Shown here: piece after piece, positions 36,092 through 50,580 of the stretch | Layout: the number at the start of each line of letters is the position of its first letter | Position numbering within the stretch: the first letter of the stretch is position 1 | NCBI GenBank assembly: GCA_015501075.1 | Contig: JADNYJ010000192.1 | Coordinates: forward strand, 1-64,000 | Direction: 5' to 3' | Source: Gymnopilus junonius | Lineage: Eukaryota; Basidiomycota; Agaricomycetes; Agaricales; Galerinaceae | DNA: 64,000 bases | Made by a program: the position numbers and the translations under genes | The notes under the pieces: generated by a model | The model's database searches: none | What the model saw: the letters and a program-made list of their open reading frames with translations, nothing else | What the model was told of the DNA's origin: nothing

Positions 36092-36937
36092 TCATGGTCG
36101 TCGAACTCGATTGGGTTGAATACTGTGGGCAACCATGGCGCATGCCTTCAGAGCCAAATCCCAGGCGGTCTCGAGGGAAATGTTTGAGATCCGCCGTAAG
36201 AATATCACAAATTTTTTCCTGAAAAGTGCATAGTACTTGGGGATGTTGTCGGGGGCGGTAAGATGGAAGCATAGAATAGACACGAGGACGTCACGACCGA
36301 CTGTTACCATGAGCGCCCATGCCACCGCATCCTTCTTCTCTATCCACGAGTTCAACTCGGCACTTCCATTGTCCAACTTTGCAGCCAAAGCAGCATCCAT
36401 GGCAATTGCTTTGAAGAGTGTTAATGTGAACTTCAGTAATACACCGTGTCAGCGCCGCCGTCTTGGAAGCTTGTTGCCATCTCTACTTACCAGAAGTAGG
36501 ACAAGGAAATCTAACCAGGATACGAGGTTGTATTTAACCTCGAAAGATGGCTTATCTGCCCCGTCTACGGTAATCATGAGCCATGACCTTGATGAAAGTC
36601 AGGCTACATACCTTGAGGCGCGCGACGAGGGATGTATGTTTTGCAACCCATGGGTAGATAGGTGTACTGGAAGGAAAGGGTAAGAAAATCATTCTTTAAG
36701 GTAGCCTGGTTATAAAGGAGAACAAGTATTGACTCCGTCGTCGCCTATGTCGTTGACCGACCTCCGTTTTGCCGAGGGAAAGTTCCAGTTTTTGATATAA
36801 GAGCTGTGCTGGATGACAGAAGCCTGCCTATTTAAAATATACGGCAGTGCAGCCTCGATCTGAGATTCTGAGCACCCTTCACTCCGTAGAAGTAGTACTA
36901 ACGTATACTCGTGTCCATTCAGAGTGTTTGCCTGCAA
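36092..36937 (-). CDS. Unknown protein (two visible exons)
   Basis: The minus-strand C-terminal exon (36092 to about 36420) encodes FKAIAMDAALAAKLDNGSAE, LNSWIEKKDAVAWALMVTVG, RISNISLETAWDLALKACAM and a basic end RVRRP. An upstream exon at 36710-36937 gives MQANTLNGHEYTLVLLLRSE and EAALPYILNRQAS. An intron or an unresolved stretch separates them. Mostly helical; family not recognised. Confidence 0.35.
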
Positions 36938-38278
36938 ATTTTACAGAAATAAAATCCCAGTCAAAAGCCCCGGCTGGTTTAATCGCCAAGTGGGGTCACA
37001 TACACCATTGTCACTATATCGGGGTTTGTTTGTCTAAAAGCTGTCATACTTGCCTTCACCAAGACCTTCAACGAGGCTAATTGCTTATAACAATTATATA
37101 AATTGCCCACTGTCTAATAAAATAAGGTTAGAATATAGCCAGGCATCTTCATATAAACATGTGGCAAAATATGCCCATGCAAGGTTGGCAAGGAGAGTCA
37201 TGTGCACAACTTACAACAGCTAAATTAATTCCAAATGATCGATAGTAGGAGGCTGTAATTAAAATGCACCCCAAAGATTATCAAGCAAAGTGGGATCAGA
37301 AGAACCCTCAAGACTTTTCGGAGCACGCGGTGGGAATAGACTAAAATTAGACAGACAGGAGCTAAGTATAGCTCGACCATCACGGGACTAAACAAATCAA
37401 TTTGATTTTGAAAGCCGGGTTCTTTTCTCACCAACTGGGCTTGGCTTATCGCTATACTCGACTATCTTTCGGCTATGGAAACCGAACTGACTGTCCTTGT
37501 GAAATGCCGACATGTCAATCTTGAACTGGAAGTGTCGTCTGCATGCTATTTATTCATATATGACTCGCGAGAATACTGGAACGTCAAGCTTTTTCTCCCA
37601 AACTTCAAGGCTTTAATTGATTCGGACCAGTACCAGCGAGACTTGCTTGATTTACTTCCATTTACGTAGTATCCTTGGGCTTTATCTCTTTACTATCAGG
37701 TTAACTACCGACTTAGAGGCTATTTAAAGCCTGAGGTCACCTGCTGTGCGCCGACTCGGACTGACGACTGGGCGCTTTCATTCTCTTTGTAATTTCGCGC
37801 TGAAAACGAGGGAGGTGGACATTCCTGTGACCTTTCTTAAAGCTTCATGACCCTTGGCTACAACTTCGCTAACAAGCATGCTCATGAAGGACAACGTTTA
37901 GCGTACCAGGACTAATGCTATCATTAGTAACCTTCCGGCTAGCCGTTATCGAAGGACATATTCATATGCAGCTCTTGCCACGATTTGCCACGATATGCCT
38001 GTACGCCCCTCTCACCCGTCATGTTCCTACTCCTGATTGCGCTTATCTCCATCCGCGAAACAGGGCATGACCTGGGCGTGATACCTGGCCTTATGCAGCT
38101 TTGGTATTAAAGTAGGTGGGAAAGAAACTGCTCTCCGTCCCTCCCCATCATTGGAGTCTGCGTAGGTCTATTTCTGTCCCCTTAGACCAAACTCCACGGA
38201 GGTGCTGCTGCTGTTCTTTTTTACTGCAAGACCACCTTTTTCCTCATTTCTTTCTCCTTTACAACTTCAACCTTGAAG
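36938..38278. other. Intergenic region
   Basis: No supported gene. A 64-codon frame at 37475-37669 (METELTVLVKCRHV) has no recognisable feature. 37740-38278 is presumably the promoter and leader of the permease. Confidence 0.35.
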
Positions 38279-40687
38279 ATGTCAATTCACGAAGCTCCAC
38301 GTTTATCGATGAAGGAGGAGACTAGATTAAACGATGAAGCTCTTCTAGCGGCCCTGGGTTATAAACAGGAGTTTAAGAGGGCTTTTAAGCCTCTGGAGGT
38401 GCGCTTACCCTTTTCTTTTATGAATCAAGGGTCGTATACTAACAAGTGACCCCTGCAATGTTCAGGTGTTCGGAATCGCATTTTCAATTATTGGTCTTCT
38501 GCCCTCAATAGCATCGGTCTTGTTCTACGCATTACCCAATGGAGGCGGACCAGCTATGGTATGGGGGGTAAGCAACTTTTCCATCTTTTACTGCGCATGT
38601 GATGTCTAAATCACTTTGCATTTCACAGTGGCTTGTAGCCAGTATCTTCATCCTCCTAGTCGGAATTTCTATGGCCGAATTAGCATCGGCTGCGCCAACA
38701 TCCGGTGGCGTAAGTGGTTTTCTAGCGATTGCCAGATTCAGATTTTACTGATGTCCAATCGGCATGCCTTAGCTGTATTTCTGGACCTACTCACTCGCTT
38801 CGCCGAAATGGAGAAGTGTGTTGTGTTGGACTGTTGGCTGTACGTTATCTTATCCATCTCCCCCTCGCTTTCGCTCCTCGCTCTTCCTATTTTCCGAGAG
38901 GGAATAAAGCTGACGCTGTCTATTTTCATATCAGACTCTAATACGATAGGCTCGATTGCTTCCGTCGCTTCTATCGATTGGGGGTGTGCAATACAAATCA
39001 TGGCTGCTGTTACTATCGGCTCTGGAGGAAGTTTTTCGCCGACCTCTGCGCAGCTTTTGTAAGTCGAATGTCCCCTTATCTTCGAATCGTGCATAGGATA
39101 ACCTTTGTTCCATGAAAGTGGTCTCTACGCGGCTATCGTCTTATCGCACGCCGTTATCTGTTGTTTTGGGACCGCGGTTCTTGCTCGATTGCAAACTGTC
39201 TATGTTATTCTCAATGTTTTGTAAGTCCATTGCCGATTTTGATTTTCCATTATCCCCTTTCGTTACGCTTCCTTTCATGGTCATTTATCTTTTCCTTTAT
39301 CAGGCTGTGCCTGGCAATTATCATTGCCTTACCCGCTGCTACGCCTAGCGAGTTTAAAAATTCAGCCAAAGTGGCGCTTTGGGATTTCTATAATGGTATG
39401 TCAAGTTGCTCCTATTTTCTATCTCCACATGCTGACTTGGATTTAGTGAACGGGTGGCCGAATGGTTACGCGTTTATCTTGAGCTTTTTGGCGCCTCTAT
39501 GGACCATTTGTATGTGATTTTCCTTTATCTTTCTCTTAGTGCTGATGATTTATTTTCTTGGGCGCAAGGCTCATTCGATTCCAGTGTTCACATCAGTGAA
39601 GAAGCATCCAATGCGGCTGTTGCTGTTCCCTGGGCTATTGTCAGTGCGGTTGGAATTGCTGGTATCCTTGGTTGGGGTAGGCGATTAATTCTTCCTTCTG
39701 GTTCCTGATGCTCAAGGCTTACTTTAATTCTACAGCTATCAACATGTCTTTGGCTTTTTGCATGGGAAGCGACTTGGACTCTCTTGTGAATAGCGACCAG
39801 CCCATGGCACAGATATTCTTCAACAGCTTTGGACAGAAGCCTACTCTTGCGATTTGGTCCATTGTCGTGATTGTCCAGTAAGTAAAATGGTGCTAGTCCA
39901 CAGGTGGCAGTTTATCTAACCTGTTTAAACAAAGGTACATGATGGGTTCCAGTATGGTATGTACCCAGCCAAGCTACCTGAAGGTCTGCTAATCGACGAG
40001 GATATAGCTGCTCGCTGCCAGTCGGCAAACATTCGCTTTCAGTCGGGATTCAGGTATGTAATGATTTCATGTTCACCGGAAGTATACCAATGATCCCCAG
40101 CTCTTCCTTTTTCCAACTGGTTGTACAGAATAAATAGCTTCACCGAGACCCCGGTGAACACCGTGTGGTATGATGGGCTGCTCTCTATCGCTCTGGGGTT
40201 GCTGGTGTTCGCCGGCCCTCAAGCCATCAACGCAGTATTTGCACTGTCCATCACTAGTCTCTATTATGCATATGCTGTTCCGATCGCTGCAAGATTCTTG
40301 GGCGAAAATGATTTTAAGCCAGGACCATTTTATACTGGCATTTTAGTGCGTGCACCATTTGGTTCTTTTACAGACGCATAGCTAAATATCTGACCCACTT
40401 CCGCAGAGTATGCCCATCGGCGCTATCGCTGTCCTCTTCATGGGTTTTATGAGTACAGTTTTCCTATTCCCATCAACACCCCAGACGGACGTCCAGGATA
40501 TGAACTATACAGTTGTTGTCTTCGGCGGGTGATGGTCCTTTCGCTCATCTATTACTACTTTCCTAAGTGGGGCGGAAGGAACTGGTTTACTGGCCCTGTT
40601 CCCAATGTCGACATATCTGACTCCAGTTCTGAATCATTTGACGCAGAAAAGAAGGAGAATACTCGGATTGATACGGTAGAAGCTTGA
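38279..40687 (+). CDS. APC-superfamily amino-acid/GABA-type permease
   Basis: A plasma or vacuolar membrane transporter for amino acids, GABA or choline (UGA4/HNM1-like group). The start ATG at 38279 gives MSIHEAPRLSMKEETRLNDE, a cytosolic tail. The permease core begins FKPLEVFGIAFSIIGLLPSI, then ALPNGGGPAMVWGWLVASIF, GISMAELASAAPTSGG, LYFWTYSLASPKWR, VPWAIVSAVGIAGILGWAIN, QPMAQIFFNSFGQKP, SMLLAASRQTFAFSRD and GLLVFAGPQAINAVFALSIT. The stop after GG at the GGG run 40527-40529 is removed by adding one G, which continues into VMVLSLIYYYFPKWGGRNWF and a stop at 40685-40687. About 12 transmembrane segments and at least eight introns. Confidence 0.85.
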
Positions 40688-40832
40688 TAACTAGGTCGTG
40701 GATGTATATAATATAACGATTTTATTATAAATAGATTAAATTACGCGTTACGTCACGCTATATGAATTGATTTTGAAACGTAGCGGTCACGTTCCTCGGC
40801 TCTTGTCATCCTTCCACCACCACGTTTTCCTC

Positions 40833-41867
40833 ATGGCTTCCGTCCGCTACCGCCAGTACACAGGCGAATCTGATCTTCCACATATCATGGCTCTCGTCCA
40901 AAGCGAGCTCAGCGAGCCCTACGTTATATACACATTTCGTTACTTTTTACATCAGTGGTATGTTTCACAGTCCAGTACTCGTGTGATCACAAATATTCTT
41001 GCATGCTGACTGATTTCCGCGTCTCCCAGGCCTCATCTTTCATTTCTGGCAAGTCTTGTGGTTGCCGTATCAAGTAGCCCAGTTCTCATTTCCGTTTCAT
41101 TTCGTCATGGCTGTACAGGCGTACCCTTCGGAGTCAGACACCTCCGAGCCGATAGGCGTCATCGTATGCAAGCAGAGCATTCACAACGACCTGGCGAATA
41201 GAGGATACATCGCTATGCTCAGCGTGGATAAGCAGTGGCGCAAACGTGGTATAGGTTAGTCCCCGTTCACACTCTTCTTTCCGTCCTCACAGGGATGAAC
41301 ACATTAGATTGGTTAACTCAACGGGTTTCCAACCACACTTGGTGCGAACACCTGGCTTTTTTATTTTCTTTTGTTTTTGTGCATTATAGCTAGCGCGCTT
41401 GTTCGACATTCGATTGAAGCTATGAAGGAGGATGGTGTCGATGAGGTGAGTTGGCATGGATTTTTTTTACCGTGGTTCGATTTCTGACTGGCAGTTTCTT
41501 ACCCCTGTTTCTCTTGTTCCGTTCTCCCTAGGTCGTACTCGAAACCGAATACGACAACTTTGCCGCCCTTTCTCTATATGAATCCCTTGGATTTATTCGA
41601 GAAAAACGGTTATATCGATTTTATCTCAACGGCAAAGACGCCTTCAGACTTGTCCTTTCGGTCCCTCCGCCAGACGCAGACAACAATGACAACAGTGGCA
41701 CCAGCAGTGGAGGGAACACACCAGTGCTCAACAAACGACGACGTCGCTCCCTTGGCATCGTGCTATCGTCGTATCACCCTATTCCGATGATGAAGATGAG
41801 GTGTCATCCCGTTAATCATAAGTCGATCTCCTTTTGTATCACGTCTGTAGGTCCGACTTCGGTCTGA
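40833..41867 (+). CDS. NAA30: N-alpha-acetyltransferase 30, NatC catalytic subunit
   Basis: A GNAT enzyme that acetylates protein N-termini beginning Met plus a hydrophobic residue, co-translationally at the ribosome. The start at 40833 reads [20 protein letters not shown], then [60 protein letters not shown] (acetyl-CoA loop RKRGIA), [20 protein letters not shown] and [20 protein letters not shown], all diagnostic of Mak3/NAA30. The second intron apparently uses a GC donor (TTTCTG|gcaagt at 41049-41050, acceptor at about 41118), needed to keep SFL|AYPSESD in frame. After a KRRRRS stretch the C-terminus is uncertain: this frame ends at 41867, while another gives a short acidic end near 41814. 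Confidence 0.85.
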
Positions 41868-42949
41868 CTCCGTCACGTCCATCCACGCACCGCTGTCACT
41901 ACACCGTTTTCCAGGTGAACTAATCGTAGTTTTTGATTGTATTTTTTGTATGTGTTGTAAAGCCTGCTTGCTTGTTTTTGTCTCGCCTCCGCTCCGTTTA
42001 TTCTACTCGTAGTGTACTGTTGTGTATATACCTCTGCCGATCAGTCTTGTTACAACCACATTTCATCAGTATTTAGGCCACGTCGCCTCTTCGCAGTGAG
42101 CATTTCTGCTTTTGCTTGAAGCCTCGTTATGTGCCTGAGAACAACGTCCAGGTGCGTTCTTCGCGATTCGAAGTCCCTTGCAAGTTCATCTGGTTGTGCC
42201 TATATTCCAAATAATAAACAACTCCTCCATCAAGATTCTTTGTAGCAGACTGTTGACAAAACTTGACCTTCGTTAAGAAAACTGTCAATCAATACAATAT
42301 GTTATCTACACTCTACTCCTTTCTCTGTCGTGCATCAATGCATAAACTTCCATTGCCCATTCTACGCCTGCTACATTTGCCATAGGTATTTCAAGTAAGC
42401 AGCAAGGGCCAGAGACAACGAATTGTTCGCTCCAATAGCATACTCGGCGATCCCAATAGAGTCTCAAGGATTGAGCTGTTGCCGCCCCGTTAAAGCTATA
42501 GGTTTCTGGATTCCTCATCGACCACCTACGGCCGGCGGATATTATGGCGACCTAAAACTGTGAGGCGCTTGGGCATTGTGGACAAGGTCTTCTTGACGGA
42601 GTGCTGTGACGCGCGATGTTTTATGGTGACTGGAGGTTAAGATGCTGTTATCACTCACCGCCAATTTACCACGTATAATGAGGAATATCGAAGACAAAGG
42701 TTGAACGTCCTAGACTGGAGTCATTATTAAGAACCATACGATGCAATTCCTCCATTATCATGATGTCCTTGCCTGACACGCAAGCGTCACCTGTACCAAG
42801 ATCTACTTTCAAGAGACCACAAAAAAGGAAACATGTTTGATCTACACCATTAATGACATCTCGCACAGCCCATATCATTATCAGGACGCATTATCCCACC
42901 TCAAAGTACACTATCAAACCGTTCTATTGATACACAAATAATCCTAAAA
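41868..42949. other. Intergenic region with possible short minus gene
   Basis: Two minus frames, 42306-42518 (SFNGAATAQSLRLYWDRRVC) and 42666-42878 (GKDIMIMEELHRMVLNND), have protein-like composition and could be exons of a small unknown gene, but no start or family is clear. The rest is the 3' side of NAA30 and BiP. Confidence 0.3.
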
Positions 42950-45953
<3,004 letters not shown>

Positions 45954-46142
45954 TATGAAAAGGAGAGGCGAGAGGAAAGACAATTCTACAGAAAGGACTG
46001 GAAATTGCTACCCTTTCATCTATTTATACCGCGTCAGCGCACACGTCGGGTTGCAGACGTGTCCCAGTCACGTGGCGGATAAATTTCTTTTTTCCATCCA
46101 TCATCATCTGAAGTCATCGAGGACGTGGCATTCAGCGTCACA

Positions 46143-47634
46143 CTACAACTCATACAGCTTGATTGCATTGTCATAAAACAGTTGGCTACTATGCCAATTG
46201 CCTGTGCTTCTGATATCTCGTCTTTTCTTACTAATTCGGATAGAACCTTCGGGAGGATCAGCATTTTATGCCTTGAATGGATTTTTTGAACCTTACTTCG
46301 TATAATGCCTGGCGCGCTTGTATAACTCCTAAATAATACGACTCTGGCCACCAATGTCCGTCACCTGTAATTTTAATGGAGTGGATTTCATACTGTGGAA
46401 ATATTGGAGCTTACTGGACCACATTATCTTGTTCGTGGGGCTGAGTTCTAGAACTTGCCGGATGACTGCTCGCTGACCTTCTCCAGACAAAAATGGAAAC
46501 ACCTTGGGTTTCCTATCTCAAAACGAATCATTCCATTGCCCATATACACGAAGCTCACCTCCCCGAAGTCAAGGTACACGTTGTGGTACACGGCAGTCAA
46601 ATACCCCGCCTCACGCGTAAAGGGATATGAAGAATGTAATAGCACGATCTTCGTTCCCGGATAAGCTTTGATTATAGGCTGAAGCTGTGCTGGAGAGGCG
46701 CGCGTCAACGTAATATCACTATCTCCCAGTCCAGTATGGAATTGCACTGTAAGACCAAATATTCGATTTCAGGTGTTAGGAGGCTGTCAATAAACTTCAA
46801 GGAGATTTTCTACCTGGTATCCTGTGTTGCCCAGCTACCTCTAATGCGATGCGCACGACTTCATCATTTACAGCTTTATGGGCCATTCGAATTCTCCCTT
46901 GATTTTCGCTGTACATCTTGAAAAGTTCTTTCAGAGCAATATCTTTACCCGAACTGCCAGTCGCCTGCAGGGATACGTCCAGGCCTGTCCTATAGCAGAC
47001 GATGGACTTGAAGCCCACTACATCTGACTCAAGCGCACTCTGTGCCAGACTTTGCTGAAGTCTTTCTTCGAAAACATGAACGATCTGCGGCACTGTAGTA
47101 AATGGGTCCGTGTTAGACGCAAAAAGGTCCTTCAGAATGGTCTGCAATTTCTCCTTTAGCTCAAATGCGTACTGCATCCTTTTTTGTAACACTTACTTCT
47201 GCAACGATTTCTACCCTTACGATCCTCTTTGTCCTACCTGGTGTAAACTGATCGTGCCATTTATACTCCTCAGCCATCTCAGCAACACCGCCTAAGCCGT
47301 CATCGATGAGAATTGTGTCAATCACAGCGTCCGAGAAGCAAAGTTTGCAGAGCTCCAGGTAGTTCATTGCTGCTCTATGTTTCTTCACATCACCCCAGGA
47401 TGTTCCTTCATTAAGACCGAAGAGCTTGGCAAGCTGTTTCGTTGCCCGCATACATGCAACAGTGTGTATTGCATCTTCAGTGAGCGCAGCCCCCTCAGCT
47501 TCTGAGATGAGCCCTTCGAACGCCAGTTTGTCGCGGGTCGCCTCCTTTAAGAGAGGATGTGCGTGATTATCAATAGCCGGTTGGGTAAAAACCGCCCTGA
47601 ACAAAGCTGGAAACTCTTCCGTTTCTGGTTTCAT
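46143..47634 (-). CDS. Amidohydrolase, FluG N-terminal type
   Basis: A metal-dependent amidohydrolase domain as found at the N-terminus of FluG/nodulin-type proteins, here without the glutamine-synthetase-like half. The start reads MKPETEEFPALFRAVFTQPA, then IDNHAHPLLKEAT (HxH metal motif), EDAIHTVACMRATKQLAKLF, IDTILIDDGLGG, HDQFTPGRTKRIVRVE, VGFKSIVCYRTGLDV, VQFHTGLGDSDITL, AYPGTKIVLLHSSYPFTREA and VYHNVYLDFGEV. After further introns comes LSELVRKDEISEAQAIGIVA. The end requires one extra T in the TTTT run (AAAA 46175-46178 on plus) to read YDNAIKLYEL and stop at 46143. The catalytic product is not predictable from sequence. Confidence 0.75.
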
Positions 47635-48039
47635 CTTGGAAGTAGTGACGAAGACAATGTCATGTTGATGTCATGTCCCCGTCTAAGAGTTGTGGACCGG
47701 TTACTCGGGTATAATCAGGTAACCGAACACCAGCAACGAAAATTACGAAATTGTGCAGTCAGTACGACGCCAGCCGCAGGGCTATGACCAATTAGCATGA
47801 GCATTTGGGGCAGAGCAGAGAACGATGTCATTTTTACTCAGAACTTCAATATTAATATTATTGAAAATCGGGAGGAATGGTTTCAGAGCCCTTATTTTTG
47901 CATGATAAAATTTGGATAAAATGGATGGATAATTATGGTCATTGATGAAGGAGAGGCCGCGTACAGGAAGCTGCTACATGCCTCGTACTCGACTTACATA
48001 TCAAGTCTTCACACTTAGTCAGAAGTACACCTCAAGAGA

Positions 48040-48670
48040 CGTTTGATATGCACGACGCACCGCAGTCATAAATATGAGGCGAGGAACAGGTCTCGACTGA
48101 TATAGACTCGTTATGAAGATGCACCGTGCTAGGAGTGTGAGTTTTGCAAGAATTAAGGAGGCGGCCTTGAGGTTTACCTCCATGATGATATTCATAGCAG
48201 TGCCGCTAGCTACAGTATAACGGAGCCCAGATGGAGATTGGAACTGCCTGGAGATTCGTTGACTCGGTCCCCTTACGGAAACAAAATTCGGACAAGCGTG
48301 CTCTAGACATTCCAGCCACTGCTCTGGTTTTTGATCTGGGCACATTACATTACGTCTAGGTCGAAGGATTATACAGCAACTTTAAACAAGAACATGCGTA
48401 AGAGACGAACTTATCCTGAAGTCTTCCTTAAAAACTTGCCTTGATCTGCTTCTTGTAATCATGCGTCCCAGATTTTTGCCGATTAGGTATTCGACTGCCT
48501 ACACATGAGAAATGTGGGAGTTGCGTGCCACTCCAATGAATGGTTCCAAAATACACTGTCATGAGGCCGTACGTATTGTTCCATCCTCGATGTTTCCCAC
48601 TTCTGGCGGGTAAAAGAATTGGAACACTGCCTGACCCATTAGTCGTGCATTAATGTCCCATGTTATCTTT
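48040..48670 (-). CDS. Unknown short gene
   Basis: Protein-like blocks on minus: INARLMGQAVFQFFYPPEVG (about 48650), YFGTIHWSGTQLPHFSCVGS and RIPNRQKSGTHDYKKQIKAS (48560-48430), then CPDQKPEQWLECLEHACPNF and SGLRYTVASGTAMNIIMEVN (48340-48180). They could be exons of one intron-rich gene between the amidohydrolase and otubain genes. Family not recognised, boundaries approximate. Confidence 0.3.
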
Positions 48671-48735
48671 ATTGGAAAAAGGATGCATAAAGAGTCGATA
48701 AAGGTACAGATTTGCTTTACTGATTTGTTTAGATA

Positions 48736-50201
48736 TCAAGTAGAATGTTTAGCAAGAATATCATAGTGTCCGGGTCTAGGAAAAGACGAAGATCAATCAA
48801 GAGAAGGCCGAGCAACGAGGCCAACACACCTGTACAGCAGTATAAGAGGAGGCGCTTGACTATTTGAATCATTGCGAAAGGTTATGAAGTCCACGCCGTC
48901 CTCTCTAACGCCATTCAGATATGCAACATCCACATTGAGCTGTAGAGCTCTGCACAGAGCTTCTATTTCAACGTTATCTGGGAAACATTTTCATGAGATG
49001 AGTTTTGGTAATTAATTCAGTGCAAGGACTTTAGTCATACCTGCTTCCTTGCCCATCGCTTGAACGACATTTGCGCAAAATGAATCGAGGTCCATAGGAT
49101 CTTTCGTGTCTGGATGCACCACGAACCCTTCGAAGTCTTCACGATTCAACCTTATTTGTGCTGACTGAAAGAACATTAGACACGAGGCTGCTTATCATTG
49201 AAATGTGTTCAAACCGTAAGGAACCTCAAATAAATGACGATGGCATTGGATGCTAAGTTCATGAGATTAGTTAGAAGTATAGGAGCCATTGCTACTTACT
49301 TTCAGGCGACTGGAATGCACTCAATAAACGATCACTGTTGAGCACCAAGCCCTGTGGATCGGGTCTCGTGATGCTTTCAATTAAGAAGGTGAATTCGTCG
49401 TAAAAGTCTTCATACACTAGTCGTTCAATACCGGCTTTGTCGAGGGTGTCCTTCGTGCTAGACAACATTGAGAGGCTGCTTGCCACTGCAAATTCTCGAT
49501 CCTGACTATTGATCAAGCTTTCAACGTAAGCGAAGCCAAGGGCTGGAAACGTGCTAAGCAAGGTCAGAACTAGTCAAATGAACACAGAAGCGCACAACGT
49601 CACATCTATAGAAGCAATCGCCGTCACCTGCAATTTTCATTAATAACAAGCGATTGGCTAATCGAAATATAGATGATTTATCACATACCTCTTGTCCTCC
49701 TTACGCGATCAAACCCCTGCTTTATGAGCCAGTCTATCTGCTTCAGAAAGGACGGAGAGCCATTCTCGTATTCGGATAGCAAAGTGGACATGGGCGCTAG
49801 GATATCGATGAGGGGTCGTGTCGGGACACTGTCATTTAGCAGTTTCTGTTCAACCAACCATGGTGAGTCCAAAGGTTGACGTTATCAAAAAGCAAAAGAG
49901 TAGCGAACCTGATTCATCTCGTAAATCTGAGCAGGGGTGAGGTTAGAGAAGTCTGTATATCTGAGATCATTAAGCCGCACAAGTAATGGGTATATGAAAC
50001 CTACCGTCGCTATCAAAATTGAGCAATCCATTTGCAGATGGCAATTCCAGCGGCGGAAGTTCGTCTTCGGCGTCTGAATCCAATGGTAGCTCTTTGGGCC
50101 TTCTCAAGTTTTCTAAGCAAGATAGTGAATGAGACCGAGGAACAATAAATGACGAGTTGCTGCTCACGAGGTGTCGATGGAGTCTTGGGTGTGTCTGCCA
50201 T
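48736..50201 (-). CDS. OTUB1: Otubain-like ubiquitin thioesterase (peptidase C65)
   Basis: A cysteine protease that removes ubiquitin. Otubains favour Lys48 chains and also restrain E2 enzymes. The start at 50199-50201 gives MADTPKTPSTPRE; an acidic segment DSDAEDELPPLELPSANG, then NLTPAQIYEMNQ, DILAPMSTLLSEYENGSPSF, LKQIDWLIKQGFDRVRRTR and GDGDCFYR with the catalytic Asp and Cys. ALGFAYVESLINSQDREFAV follows, then AIVIYLRFLTSAQIRLNRED, VVHPDTKDPMDLDSFCANVV, MGKEADNVEIEALCRALQLN and LLYRPGHYDILAKHST with the catalytic His. Stop at 48736. About nine short introns. No frame break found. Domain order and spacing match otubains closely. Confidence 0.9.
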
Positions 50202-50580
50202 CTCGTAAGTTAGAGTGGAAAGTAGTCGCGAGCTCTAGAAACTGTCACTGTGGCGGCCGCGTAGTTGGCGTTCGGTCGGCACGTGTCAGTGATGAAATAT
50301 TTTAACTCGAGTTCAATTATGTAAGTAACTGCCGCCATCGGCTCATGACTTGCTGTACGTCCCCATTTCAACTGGTCACTTTACAAGGAAATAACCAGGA
50401 CTTCAATATTGGATTTATATTTGATACTCAGCTAACGAGCGGCTATCTGAGGCGTGTATTTGGGATCTCCTACCATGCTTTTGACTCGTGTAAGTATATA
50501 TACTTACTCGAGTACCGGACCATTCGTCCGCAAGTTGTCCTCGTGTAACCCAGTACCCCATTGTTCATCGCACCACCACC

